A DNA stretch of 8,159 bases from Bacteroidales bacterium (GCA_024689285.1 JAILDR010000220.1:1-8159); one strand, 5' to 3'. Shown: positions 1 to 6,919, numbered from the stretch's first letter. Made by a program: numbers and translations. Notes: generated by a model from the letters alone, not told the origin.

Positions 1-2
1 TT

Positions 3-48
3 CCGCAAAACCTCCCCTCTCTCAATCCCTCTCTCCTTCGTTTTGCGG
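3..48 (-). promoter_or_regulatory. 5' leader stem-loop of the gene off the left edge
   Basis: CCGCAAAA (3-10) and TTTTGCGG (41-48) are a perfect 8-bp inverted repeat around a 30-nt interval. On the minus strand that interval is almost all purine (AG-rich, with runs such as GGAGAGAGGG). Because the predicted transcription start from the adjacent promoter falls at about 45-48, the RNA would begin with this stem-loop. It could stabilise the 5' end or control a nearby start codon, but the gene is not in view. The inverted repeat is seen; the role is inferred. Confidence 0.4.
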
Positions 49-50
49 GT

Positions 51-81
51 GCAAAAGTACAACCTTTTCCCTAACTGACAA
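51..81 (-). promoter_or_regulatory. Bacteroidales-type promoter firing leftwards out of the window
   Basis: Read on the minus strand, TTG (81-79) is followed by a 19-nt spacer and TACTTTTG (59-52). This fits the Bacteroidota sigma factor pattern of a -33 TTG and a -7 TAnnTTTG box with about 19-21 nt between them. Transcription should start near position 45-48 and proceed towards position 1. The gene it serves lies beyond the left edge and is divergent from nhaC. Box match and spacing are seen directly; activity is inferred. Confidence 0.7.
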
Positions 82-201
82 TGACTTTTTTTATTTATTT
101 TTTATCCTATCCTCTATATTACTGGTTCTCAACTTGAAAAAGTATATCATAGCAATAAAACTATATAAAAATCACACCTATTAATAATATAAATAGTAAT
201 T
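82..201. other. AT-rich divergent intergenic spacer
   Basis: This stretch separates the leftward promoter from nhaC. It is strongly AT-rich, with T-runs at about 85-105 and A/T-rich sequence to 200. I see no open reading frame of note, no tRNA and no clear repeat in it. It probably carries the upstream control region of nhaC. Confidence 0.5.
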
Positions 202-204
202 TTG
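197..204 (+). promoter_or_regulatory. candidate -7 box for nhaC
   Basis: TAATTTTG at 197-204 matches the TAnnTTTG -7 pattern and lies 18 nt before the ATG at 223. No TTG is found 19-21 nt further upstream, so the -33 element is missing or degenerate. If real, the leader would be only about 10-15 nt long, and the TTG at 202 would be part of the promoter rather than a start codon. Confidence 0.3.
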
Positions 205-222
205 GCCAACAAATTCAGACCA

Positions 223-1881
223 ATGAAACACAAAATAATTGGAAAAATAGCGGTTATTACCTTGATACTGGGATTCATCTTGCTTTATTCAGTCAGTCCT
301 ATTGAGGGTACTATGCCTCTTTGGATGTCAATATTACCACCTTTGGTGGCCATCGTAATGGCTTTTGTTTTTAAAGAAGTACTGTCGTCACTGTTTATTG
401 GCATATTGACAGGGGCTTCCATTATGGCCTTTTACGACTTGCAAAGTCCTATCACTGCATTGGGAAGTGGATTGCTACGGACAGTCGACAGGTACATAGT
501 CGACTCACTACACGACCACGACCACGTAATCATCATTATATTCACTATGCTTATTGGCGGAATGGTTCGTATCATTACAGACAATGGCGGAATGCATGGG
601 GTAGTCAAGTGGCTGTCTCACAGAGCTAAGGGGGCGCGTTCAGGGCAACTGATGACTTTTTTGTTGGATTTATGCATCTTCTTCGACGACTATTCAAACA
701 CCCTGGTAGTGGGCAACACTATGCGACCCATTACCGACCGACTGAAAGTGTCACGAGAGAAACTAGCTTATATCGTCGATTCCACATCAGCTCCAGTAGT
801 GGCAGTGGCTTTCGTCACAACTTGGATTGGAGCAGAATTGAGTTACATCCAAAACGGAATCGATGTCATTGGACTCGACACCACTTCTTATTTTGTATTT
901 TTCCATTCATTACCATATAGTTTCTACCCTCTACTGACCTTAAGTTTCGTGCTGATGATTATCTTGAGCGGTCGCGACTTTGGCCCAATGCTGAAAGCCG
1001 AGAGAGACGCAAGACTTTCAATATCAAGCCTATCAGAAACATCCAACAACGAGTCATTATCATCTCATGCCAGCGATGCCTTGATTCCTTTGGCTGTCTT
1101 GATTCTTGGAACAATTTGCGGACTGATAGCCACAGGATATGATACACAAATTTGGAGCAACAACAGTCTCGGTTTTTTCCAAAAATTGTCGAACACTATC
1201 GGTGCAGCTAATTCTTATTTGGCCTTGCTTTATGCATCGCTGGTGTCATTGCTTACAGCCATTATCATAACACTCTTTCGCGGCAAGATGAAACTCAGAA
1301 AAGTAATGGAAGAGATGGTCGAAGGCTTCAAATCGATGCTCAATGCAGTGCTGATTTTAACCATGGCTTGGTCAATTGCTTTAGTCACAAAAGACATGCA
1401 CACAGCTGAGTTTATTTCACAATTACTACTGCAATGGTCGGTATCTCCCTTACTGATACCAGCCATCACTTTTGTACTTGCTGCTCTCATCGGCTTCTCA
1501 ACAGGCACTTCTTGGGGCACGATGGCCATTCTCTATCCTCTCATCCTTCCTGCCTCATGGTATTTATGCCAACAGCAAGGTATGACGGCAGAAGCCTCCA
1601 TGCCGCTGTTCTATAATGTGGTGGCCTCAGTAATGGCTGGAGCCGTGATGGGTGACCATTGTTCGCCAATTTCCGATACCACCATTATGAGTTCCCTTGC
1701 GAGCCAATGCGATCATCTGAAACATGTAAGCACACAGATGCCCTATGCACTAACAGTTGGAGGTACAGCATTGGTATTTGGTGTCTTTCCTTCAGCACTT
1801 GGTCTACCTCCTTGGATAGCCTTCATCATAGCCGTCTTGGTCTTGGGGGCTATTGTCAGATTTATCGGTAAAAAGATATAA
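223..1881 (+). CDS. nhaC: Na+/H+ antiporter, NhaC family
   Basis: The 552-residue inner-membrane protein is expected to exchange sodium for protons, supporting pH and sodium homeostasis. It is almost entirely hydrophobic segments (about 11-13) joined by short loops. The NhaC-family signatures are present: FTMLIGGMVRIITDNGG at about 107-123, LDLCIFFDDYSNTLVVGN at 148-165, GFSTGTSWGT at 424-433 and GDHCSPISDTTIMSS at 477-491. The acidic pairs and the serine/threonine-rich stretches in these motifs are the likely ion-binding parts. An HDHDH cluster sits at 97-101. I chose the ATG at 223 because the frame can be extended upstream only to a TTG at 202 that overlaps a possible promoter box; the added residues would be MANKFRP. 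The gene stands alone, convergent with the ribosomal operon. Family assignment is firm. Ion specificity is not certain, since related proteins include malate/lactate-coupled antiporters. Confidence 0.9.
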   Translation: MKHKIIGKIAVITLILGFILLYSVSPIEGTMPLWMSILPPLVAIVMAFVFKEVLSSLFIGILTGASIMAFYDLQSPITALGSGLLRTVDRYIVDSLHDHDHVIIIIFTMLIGGMVRIITDNGGMHGVVKWLSHRAKGARSGQLMTFLLDLCIFFDDYSNTLVVGNTMRPITDRLKVSREKLAYIVDSTSAPVVAVAFVTTWIGAELSYIQNGIDVIGLDTTSYFVFFHSLPYSFYPLLTLSFVLMIILSGRDFGPMLKAERDARLSISSLSETSNNESLSSHASDALIPLAVLILGTICGLIATGYDTQIWSNNSLGFFQKLSNTIGAANSYLALLYASLVSLLTAIIITLFRGKMKLRKVMEEMVEGFKSMLNAVLILTMAWSIALVTKDMHTAEFISQLLLQWSVSPLLIPAITFVLAALIGFSTGTSWGTMAILYPLILPASWYLCQQQGMTAEASMPLFYNVVASVMAGAVMGDHCSPISDTTIMSSLASQCDHLKHVSTQMPYALTVGGTALVFGVFPSALGLPPWIAFIIAVLVLGAIVRFIGKKI

Positions 1882-1885
1882 TATC

Positions 1886-1915
1886 AAAATGGCCACCCAT
1901 AAGGATGGCCATTTT
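1886..1915. terminator. bidirectional terminator between nhaC and rplQ
   Basis: AAAATGGCCA (1886-1895) and TGGCCATTTT (1906-1915) form a perfect 10-bp stem. Two further C-G pairs inside (1897-1898 with 1903-1904) follow a single mismatch, leaving an ATAA loop. Each arm ends in a run of A on one side and T on the other, so either transcript would end in a GC-containing hairpin followed by U residues. It lies just after the nhaC stop (1879-1881) and 23 nt beyond the rplQ stop, as expected for a shared intrinsic terminator of convergent genes. Confidence 0.8.
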
Positions 1916-1938
1916 ATTGTAAACGTGTAAAGTGTAGT

Positions 1939-2448
1939 TTATTCTTGCCCTTCCACAGAGGAAACCTCTGCTACAGGAGCTTCGGCGGCAGATGCCTCCT
2001 TCTTGCCACGGCCACGACGGGTGGTCTTGGCCTTGGTGGCCTTCTTGTCCTCACGAGTGTACACCTCATTGTAGTCTACAAGCTCCATCATGGCCATCTC
2101 AGCGGCATCACCCAAACGGTTTTCGGGCATACGAATGATGCGAGTGTAGCCACCCGCGCGGTTGGCCACTTTTGGACCAATCTCACGGAACAGCTCAGTC
2201 ACAGCATACTTGTTCTGCAAGTAGCTGAACACGACACGACGATTGCTGCTGCCATCCTCGGTAGTAGTGTTGTTTTCGGGCTTCGCTTTAGTAATCAACG
2301 GCTCAACATACATGCGCAAGGCCTTGGCTTTGGCAGTGGTGGTGATGATACGCTTCTTGAGAATCAGCGAATTAGCCATGTTTGAAAGCATAGCCTTACG
2401 GTGAGCGCTCTTTCTTCCTAAATGATTAAATTTCTTATTGTGTCTCAT
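1939..2448 (-). CDS. rplQ: 50S ribosomal protein L17 (bL17)
   Basis: L17 is a large-subunit protein near the peptide exit tunnel. The 169-residue product begins [20 protein letters not shown], the characteristic L17 N-terminus. It continues through [12 protein letters not shown] (69-80), AVTELFREI (82-90), GGYTRI (99-104) and [19 protein letters not shown] (110-128), which completes the usual core of about 120-130 residues. Residues from about 131 on form a tail that is first Lys/Arg-rich (TTRRGRGKK at 142-150) and then Ala/Glu-rich, as in other Bacteroidota L17 proteins. A polar N/T/E/D/S-rich stretch at about 57-68 seems slightly longer than in the relatives I recall. It starts 5 nt after the rpoA stop and is the last gene of the operon. 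Confidence 0.97.
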   Translation of the reverse strand: MRHNKKFNHLGRKSAHRKAMLSNMANSLILKKRIITTTAKAKALRMYVEPLITKAKPENNTTTEDGSSNRRVVFSYLQNKYAVTELFREIGPKVANRAGGYTRIIRMPENRLGDAAEMAMMELVDYNEVYTREDKKATKAKTTRRGRGKKEASAAEAPVAEVSSVEGQE

Positions 2449-2453
2449 CTTGA

Positions 2454-3446
2454 TTATTCCTTATCCAATTTATATTTACTGACATTCATTCCGAACTCGA
2501 GGCCACGACTTCTAACCAGTTCGTCAAGTTCGGTGAGCGACTTCTTACCGAAGTTGCGGAACTTGAGCAGGTCAGCCTTATTGAAAGCGACAAGTTCGCC
2601 AAGCGTTTCAACCTCAGCAGCTTTCAAGCAATTGAGCGCGCGCACGGAAAGATCCATGTCAACAAGCTTGGTCTTGAGGAGCTGGCGGATGTGCAACGAA
2701 CTCTCATCAAACTCTTCTGTGACGGTTTTCTCTTCAGGAACGAGATTAATGTTCTCATCGGAAAACAGCATAAAGTGATAGATGAGAATCTTTGCAGCTT
2801 CTTTCAAAGCGTCCTTGGGGTTGATGGAACCATCGGTGTCGATTTCAATGACCAGTTTCTCGTAGTCGGTCTTCTGTTCAACACGCCAATTTTCCACTTT
2901 GTAGCTCACATTGCGGATGGGTGTGTAGATTGAGTCGATGGCGATGGTATCGACGGGGGCATCAGCGACCTTGTTCTCATCAGCAGGTACATAACCTCTA
3001 CCCTTGTTGATGGTGAGATCGATAGTAAGCTTAACGCTAGGCTCGAGGTTGCAAATGACGAGGTCTGGGTTGAGTACTTGGAAGGAGCAGAGGTATTTAT
3101 TGATGTCACCGGCTATGAATTGTTCTTGGCCAGTGATGGTGAAACTAACCTTCTCCTGCGTCTCAGTAGGAACAACTTGCTTAAGGCGAACCTGCTTGAA
3201 GTTCAAAACCATGTCAGCGACGTCTTCGATAACGCCATCAATGGAAGCGAACTCATGGCTGACGCCGTCAATGCGAATGGAAGTGATGGCGAAGCCTTCG
3301 AGTGACGAAAGCAGTATCCTTCTCAATGCATTACCGATAGTGATGCCGAAACCTGGCTCAAGAGGCCGAAACTCGAAAACGCCTTTGGTGTCGGAGCCTT
3401 CAACCATGATAACCTCTTCAGGTTTTTGAAACGCTAATATTGCCAT
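2454..3446 (-). CDS. rpoA: DNA-directed RNA polymerase subunit alpha
   Basis: The 330-residue alpha subunit forms the dimer on which core RNA polymerase assembles. The N-terminal domain carries [27 protein letters not shown] (about 25-51), the dimerisation and beta-contact region. [13 protein letters not shown] (146-158) and the segment around [18 protein letters not shown] residues 214-225 complete it. A linker rich in Glu and Thr (about 238-250) leads to the C-terminal domain, with [19 protein letters not shown] (268-286) and [19 protein letters not shown] (293-311). Arg269 and Asn272 correspond to the E. coli residues that contact UP-element DNA. I place the start at the ATG at 3446 (MAILAFQKP), the start used by Bacteroides homologues. 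A longer frame to a TTG at 3479 is less likely because that codon abuts the rpsD stop. The gene sits between rpsD and rplQ, the standard alpha-operon order. Confidence 0.97.
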   Translation of the reverse strand: MAILAFQKPEEVIMVEGSDTKGVFEFRPLEPGFGITIGNALRRILLSSLEGFAITSIRIDGVSHEFASIDGVIEDVADMVLNFKQVRLKQVVPTETQEKVSFTITGQEQFIAGDINKYLCSFQVLNPDLVICNLEPSVKLTIDLTINKGRGYVPADENKVADAPVDTIAIDSIYTPIRNVSYKVENWRVEQKTDYEKLVIEIDTDGSINPKDALKEAAKILIYHFMLFSDENINLVPEEKTVTEEFDESSLHIRQLLKTKLVDMDLSVRALNCLKAAEVETLGELVAFNKADLLKFRNFGKKSLTELDELVRSRGLEFGMNVSKYKLDKE

Positions 3447-3479
3447 ATTCTTATTATTTACCAGGTTAACAATCAACAA

Positions 3480-4088
3480 TTACTTGGAGTACAATTCAAC
3501 GATGAGCTGTTCGTTGATGTTTTCAGGAATCTCTTCGCGGTTGGGATAGTTGAGGAACTTACCGTTCATCTTTTCAGCGTCCCATTCGAGCCAAGCGAAG
3601 TTACTTCCATTGCGGCCTTCGAGAGCGTTGGTGACTACCTCAAGGCTCTTAGATTTCTCGCGAACACCAACCATGTCACCAATCTTAACGAGGTATGACG
3701 GGATGTCAAGCACGTTGCCATTGACAACGATGTGACGGTGGTTGACAAGCTGGCGGGCAGCGGCGCGGGTGGGAGCGATGCCAAGGCGGTAAACAACATT
3801 GTCAAGACGCGACTCAAGGAGTTGCATCAAGATGAGGCCCGTGACACCTTCCTTACGGCGAGCCAAGTCGAAAGTCTTACGGAATTGTCTTTCGAGCACT
3901 CCATAGGTATATTTGGCTTTTTGCTTCTCCTGCAGCTGCATACCATATTCAGAGACCTTCTTTCTTCTCTTGTTGGCACCATGCATCCCAGGAGGATAGT
4001 TTCTCTTTTCGAAGTACTTGTCGGAACCATAAATGGGATCTCCGAACTTACGTGCAATCTTCGTTTTTGGACCTGTATATCTTGCCAT
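3480..4088 (-). CDS. rpsD: 30S ribosomal protein S4 (uS4)
   Basis: S4 is a primary 16S rRNA binder that nucleates the small-subunit body. The 202-residue product begins [16 protein letters not shown] and has YPPGMHG at 31-37. The S4 RNA-binding fold runs from about 92 to 155, with [28 protein letters not shown] at 93-120 and [11 protein letters not shown] at 122-132. The N-terminal region has no cysteines, so this is the zinc-free form of S4. In many bacteria S4 represses its own operon by binding the mRNA leader. I cannot see which leader would serve here. It lies 33 nt before the rpoA start codon. Confidence 0.97.
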   Translation of the reverse strand: MARYTGPKTKIARKFGDPIYGSDKYFEKRNYPPGMHGANKRRKKVSEYGMQLQEKQKAKYTYGVLERQFRKTFDLARRKEGVTGLILMQLLESRLDNVVYRLGIAPTRAAARQLVNHRHIVVNGNVLDIPSYLVKIGDMVGVREKSKSLEVVTNALEGRNGSNFAWLEWDAEKMNGKFLNYPNREEIPENINEQLIVELYSK

Positions 4089-4113
4089 AATTCTACATTT
4101 TTAATTGTTCAAC

Positions 4114-4503
4114 TTACACTCTTCTACGTTTAGGAGGACGGCAGCCATTGTGCGGCAGCGGTGTGACATCAATGATTTCAGTCACCTCAACCCCCATCGA
4201 GTGGATAGCACGGATGGCGGATTCACGTCCTGCGCCAGGTCCCTTAACATAAACTTTTACTTTGCGTAATCCCAAGTCATAAGCGGTCTTGGCGCATTCT
4301 TCAGCGGCCATCTGTGCGGCATAAGGAGTGTTCTTTTTCGATCCCTTGAAGCCCATCTTACCGGCTGATGCCCAAGAAATGACTTGTCCTTCATTGTTGG
4401 TCAGTGAGATAATAATGTTATTGAAAGAGGCCTTGACGAACGCCATGCCGTTTGCCTCAATCTTCACAACACGTTTCTTTGTGACTTTGTTGGTCTTTGC
4501 CAT
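4114..4503 (-). CDS. rpsK: 30S ribosomal protein S11 (uS11)
   Basis: S11 sits on the small-subunit platform near the E site and contacts mRNA just upstream of the decoding centre. The 129-residue product has the family core [20 protein letters not shown] (25-44), [18 protein letters not shown] (51-68), [16 protein letters not shown] (83-98), and the signature [15 protein letters not shown] at the C-terminus. The Asn-Gly in HNG matches the site where E. coli S11 is known to form isoaspartate; whether that happens here is unknown. It lies between rpsM (49 nt upstream) and rpsD (25 nt downstream). Confidence 0.97.
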   Translation of the reverse strand: MAKTNKVTKKRVVKIEANGMAFVKASFNNIIISLTNNEGQVISWASAGKMGFKGSKKNTPYAAQMAAEECAKTAYDLGLRKVKVYVKGPGAGRESAIRAIHSMGVEVTEIIDVTPLPHNGCRPPKRRRV

Positions 4504-4552
4504 TTTTTGTTGTGTGATTTTGTGATTAGATATAATCCAACTACCTCATCGA

Positions 4553-4930
4553 TTACTTGGTAGCTTTCTTCTTGTTGGCCACAGTCTTTTTGCGACCCTT
4601 ACGGGTACGAGCGTTGTTCTTCGTGCTTTGTCCGCGAACGGGCAGACCAGCACGGTGACGGATGCCTCTGTAGCAGCCGATATCCATCAAACGCTTGATG
4701 TTCATCTGAACTTCACCACGCAGTTCACCTTCGGTCTTGTACTGCTCGGCGATAATGTCACGGACGATCTTCTGCTCGTCGTCGGTCCAGTCCTGCACTT
4801 TTTTGGAAGGCTCAACGCCTGCCTTGCTCAGAATCTCTTTCGACAGCGATCTACCGATACCGTAAATGTAGGTTAACGAGATTTCTCCGGCCTTGTTGCT
4901 CGGGATATCTACACCAGCGATTCTTGCCAT
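4553..4930 (-). CDS. rpsM: 30S ribosomal protein S13 (uS13)
   Basis: S13 is in the small-subunit head, where it forms intersubunit bridges with the 23S rRNA and L5 and reaches the P-site tRNA through its tail. The 125-residue product starts [20 protein letters not shown] and has the helix-turn-helix-like [14 protein letters not shown] at 21-34. The rRNA-binding signature [17 protein letters not shown] lies at 85-101, followed by [13 protein letters not shown] and a very basic tail ending KKKATK. Length and motifs are normal for the family. It follows rpmJ after a 41-nt AT-rich spacer without visible structure. Confidence 0.97.
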   Translation of the reverse strand: MARIAGVDIPSNKAGEISLTYIYGIGRSLSKEILSKAGVEPSKKVQDWTDDEQKIVRDIIAEQYKTEGELRGEVQMNIKRLMDIGCYRGIRHRAGLPVRGQSTKNNARTRKGRKKTVANKKKATK

Positions 4931-4971
4931 AGTTTATCTTAATTGCTTATTATTTAATGATTTCTCTTCGA

Positions 4972-5088
4972 TTAACCCTGACGCTGATTTTCCTTCGGGT
5001 TCTTCTTGTTGATGACATACACTCTGCCTTTGCGCTTCACGATGATGCAGTCAGCAGATCTTTTCTTAACGGATGCTTGAACTTTCAT
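4972..5088 (-). CDS. rpmJ: 50S ribosomal protein L36 (bL36), zinc-free type
   Basis: This small gene encodes 38 residues, starting [14 protein letters not shown] and ending with the invariant QRQG. L36 binds 23S rRNA in the large subunit. In the zinc form three cysteines and a histidine (E. coli Cys11, Cys14, Cys27, His33) hold a zinc ion. Here only Cys14 remains; the other positions are Ser11, Asn27 and Glu33, so metal binding is not expected. Length, position between infA (19 nt upstream) and rpsM, and the conserved VKKR, INKKNPK and QRQG segments make the call secure. Confidence 0.96.
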   Translation of the reverse strand: MKVQASVKKRSADCIIVKRKGRVYVINKKNPKENQRQG

Positions 5089-5107
5089 TTCGTTTTCTAT
5101 TATACGG

Positions 5108-5329
5108 TTAACTCTTGTACCTGAAAGTAATACGGCCTTTTGTCAAATCGTAGGGAGACATCTCCAATTTGACCTTGTCGCCAGGCAATATCTTGATATA
5201 GTGCATGCGCATCTTGCCAGAGATAGTTGCAATAATCACCAAACCGTTCTCCAGCTCAACGCGAAACATGGCGTTGCCTAACGCTTCGACCACTGTGCCT
5301 TCTTGTTCAATTGACATTTGTTTTACCAT
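5108..5329 (-). CDS. infA: translation initiation factor IF-1
   Basis: IF1 is a single OB-fold protein that binds the A site of the 30S subunit during initiation. The 73-residue product has the family pattern: [20 protein letters not shown] at 7-26, the conserved [20 protein letters not shown] at 37-56, and [16 protein letters not shown] to the end. I chose the first ATG (5329), giving MVKQMSIEQ, because homologues begin with a similar M-x-K-Q; the Met at position 5 is an alternative. The gene heads the segment infA-rpmJ-rpsM-rpsK-rpsD-rpoA-rplQ and has its own candidate promoter about 80 nt upstream. Confidence 0.96.
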   Translation of the reverse strand: MVKQMSIEQEGTVVEALGNAMFRVELENGLVIIATISGKMRMHYIKILPGDKVKLEMSPYDLTKGRITFRYKS

Positions 5330-5402
5330 ATTCTTTTATCTTTCAAATACTTGTTGTTCGTTGTTTTCTTCTGTTCCTTACTCGGACAATTTCCGAAATT
5401 CG
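5330..5402 (-). promoter_or_regulatory. infA 5' leader with small hairpins
   Basis: If transcription begins just after the TACTTTTG box, the infA mRNA carries a leader of about 70 nt. Its start is structured: the near-palindrome CCGAATTTCGG (minus strand, 5403-5393) overlaps an alternative hairpin of TCGGA and TCCGA arms (5396-5392 and 5386-5382) with a 5-nt loop. The rest is A-rich and unstructured up to the ATG, with no Shine-Dalgarno sequence. The arms are seen; any regulatory effect is inferred. Confidence 0.35.
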
Positions 5403-5406
5403 GGCT

Positions 5407-5438
5407 GCAAAAGTAGCAATTCTTTTCCAAACGGAGAA
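5407..5438 (-). promoter_or_regulatory. candidate promoter for infA-rplQ
   Basis: On the minus strand TACTTTTG (5415-5408) is a perfect TAnnTTTG -7 box, followed by C. At a 20-nt spacing upstream is TTC (5438-5436), a one-base departure from the -33 TTG. The box is identical to that of the leftward promoter at 51-81. It lies between a stem-loop after secY and the infA start, so it would let infA, rpmJ, rpsM, rpsK, rpsD, rpoA and rplQ be made independently of the upstream genes. Confidence 0.6.
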
Positions 5439-5485
5439 CTTTTTTTCGGAATTTCTTCACTTTCACCGCTTTGCCCTTCCTCCTC

Positions 5486-5520
5486 GGGAAACTTCCGACC
5501 AATATGACCGAAAGTTTCCC
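5486..5520 (-). terminator. stem-loop after secY, possible attenuator or processing site
   Basis: GGGAAACTT and AAGTTTCCC (5486-5494 and 5512-5520) form a perfect 9-bp stem around a 17-nt interval, with two more pairs possible after one mismatch. It lies 46 nt beyond the secY stop. On the secY-sense strand it is followed by GAGGAGGAAGGG rather than a T-run, so it is not a standard intrinsic terminator. It may be an RNA processing or stabilising element at the end of the upstream transcript, or a partial terminator. The hairpin is seen; the role is inferred. Confidence 0.4.
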
Positions 5521-5566
5521 AAAGATTAAGGCAATCTTGCTACATAAGCAAAGAACTGTCTTTCAA

Positions 5567-6919
5567 TTACATTCTGCCAACGCGGCCTTTGATGCGACCA
5601 GTCTTGGTCAAGCCATCATAATGATGCATCAAGAGGTGGCTCTCGATTTGCTGCAACGTGTCGAGCACGACGCCGACCAAAATCAGCAACGAGGTACCGC
5701 CATAGAAGTGGCTGAAGGCAGAGCTGACACCCATAAGCGACACCAAAGCAGGCATGATGGCCACTATGGCGAGGAAGATGGAGCCGGGAAGGGTAATGCG
5801 CGACATAATGGAGTCAAGGTACTCGGCGGTCTTCTTACCAGGCTTCACGCCAGGAATGAAACCTCCATTCTTCTTGATGTCTTCAGCCATTTGGTTGGTA
5901 TTCATCGTCACAGCTGTATAGAAATAGGTGAAGGCGATGATGAGGATGAAGAACACAAGATTATACCAGAAACCATTCACGTTGGTGAAGGCTGCGGCAA
6001 ATCCCGTCAAGGCCTCGGTCTGCCTGAAACCAGCGATGGTGATAGGCAGGAACATGATGGCCTGGGCGAAAATGATAGGCATAACACCAGCGGCATTCAC
6101 TTTCAGCGGGATGTATTGACGGACACCACCATATTGGCGGTTGCCCACCACACGCTTGGCATACTGTACCGGAATCTTGCGGGTACCTTGCACGAGGGCT
6201 ATCGTTCCAACCATAACGAAGAAAAGGACGATGAGCTCAATGACGAGAACCAAAAGTCCCGTTCCACCTTGGGCGAAGCGAGCGGCACATTCGCCGACGA
6301 AAGCACCAGGCAGACGAGCGATGATACCAATCATAATGATTAAGGAGATACCATTGCCGATACCACGGTCGGTGATTTTCTCACCAAGCCACATGATGAA
6401 CAATGTGCCAGCAACGAGCAGGACAACCGTCGAGAACCAGAAGAAGAAGCCTGGGTTCGACACATTGGGGTCGAAGGGCGTGACAGCCTGGTTGGGCAGT
6501 TGCACAAGCACGTTCTTGATGTAACCGGGGGCTTGGATGATGACGATGACAACCGTCAGGTAGCGCATAATTTGGTTCAGTTTCTTACGGCCGCTCTCGC
6601 CTTCCTTTTGCAGGCGTTGGAAATAAGGTACTGCCATGCCGAGCAATTGGATGATGATGGATGCGGTGATGTAAGGCATGATACCCAAGGCAAAGACAGA
6701 TGCATTGCCAAAGGCGCCGCCCGAGAACATGTTCAGCAGACCAAGCAGACCTTGCGAGCTACTGTTGCGCAAAGCAGACAGCTGGTTAGGGTCGATGCCG
6801 GGGATGACCACGAAGGCTCCGAAGCGATAGACCAAGATAATGAGGACAGTAAACAGGATACGCTTACGCAATTCCTCAATCTTGAAAATGTTCCTTATGG
6901 TTTCAATCAGTCTGTTCAT
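5567..6919 (-). CDS. secY: preprotein translocase channel subunit SecY
   Basis: SecY is the ten-helix inner-membrane pore of the Sec translocon, working with SecE, SecG, SecA and the ribosome. The 450-residue product begins [20 protein letters not shown]. It shows the plug and helix 2 region around [28 protein letters not shown] (66-93), [18 protein letters not shown] (182-199) and the cytoplasmic loop [13 protein letters not shown] (244-256). [20 protein letters not shown] follows at 270-289, then the C5 loop [30 protein letters not shown] (339-368), and the last helix, [20 protein letters not shown] (411-430). The basic residues in the two cytoplasmic loops match those that contact SecA and the ribosome in studied SecY proteins. 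Its ATG overlaps the rplO stop in an ATGA arrangement, which suggests coupled translation. Length is normal. Confidence 0.97.
   Translation of the reverse strand: MNRLIETIRNIFKIEELRKRILFTVLIILVYRFGAFVVIPGIDPNQLSALRNSSSQGLLGLLNMFSGGAFGNASVFALGIMPYITASIIIQLLGMAVPYFQRLQKEGESGRKKLNQIMRYLTVVIVIIQAPGYIKNVLVQLPNQAVTPFDPNVSNPGFFFWFSTVVLLVAGTLFIMWLGEKITDRGIGNGISLIIMIGIIARLPGAFVGECAARFAQGGTGLLVLVIELIVLFFVMVGTIALVQGTRKIPVQYAKRVVGNRQYGGVRQYIPLKVNAAGVMPIIFAQAIMFLPITIAGFRQTEALTGFAAAFTNVNGFWYNLVFFILIIAFTYFYTAVTMNTNQMAEDIKKNGGFIPGVKPGKKTAEYLDSIMSRITLPGSIFLAIVAIMPALVSLMGVSSAFSHFYGGTSLLILVGVVLDTLQQIESHLLMHHYDGLTKTGRIKGRVGRM

Noticed and set aside
1945..2385. Plus-strand open frame opposite rplQ
   Set aside because: It mirrors the conserved L17 coding frame and has no independent features such as a promoter or a recognisable domain.
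3004..3429. Plus-strand open frames opposite rpoA
   Set aside because: Several overlapping antisense frames occur here; all are explained by the codon bias of rpoA.
3447..3479. Eleven-residue N-terminal extension of RpoA from a TTG start
   Set aside because: The TTG abuts the rpsD stop, the added residues resemble nothing in RpoA, and homologues begin at MAILAFQKP.
5486..5520. Hairpin after secY as a classical intrinsic terminator
   Set aside because: The stem is good, but the downstream sequence on the coding strand is G/A-rich rather than a T-run, so I list it only as a possible attenuator or processing element.
5330..5566. Remnant of map in the secY-infA gap
   Set aside because: I read the frames for methionine aminopeptidase metal-ligand motifs and saw none; at 237 nt there is little room for more than a fragment.
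5471..6343. Long open frame of 290 codons on the plus strand opposite secY
   Set aside because: It is antisense to an intact secY, its product is a His/Asp/Glu-rich mixture with no recognisable fold, and the composition is what the complement of membrane-protein codons gives.
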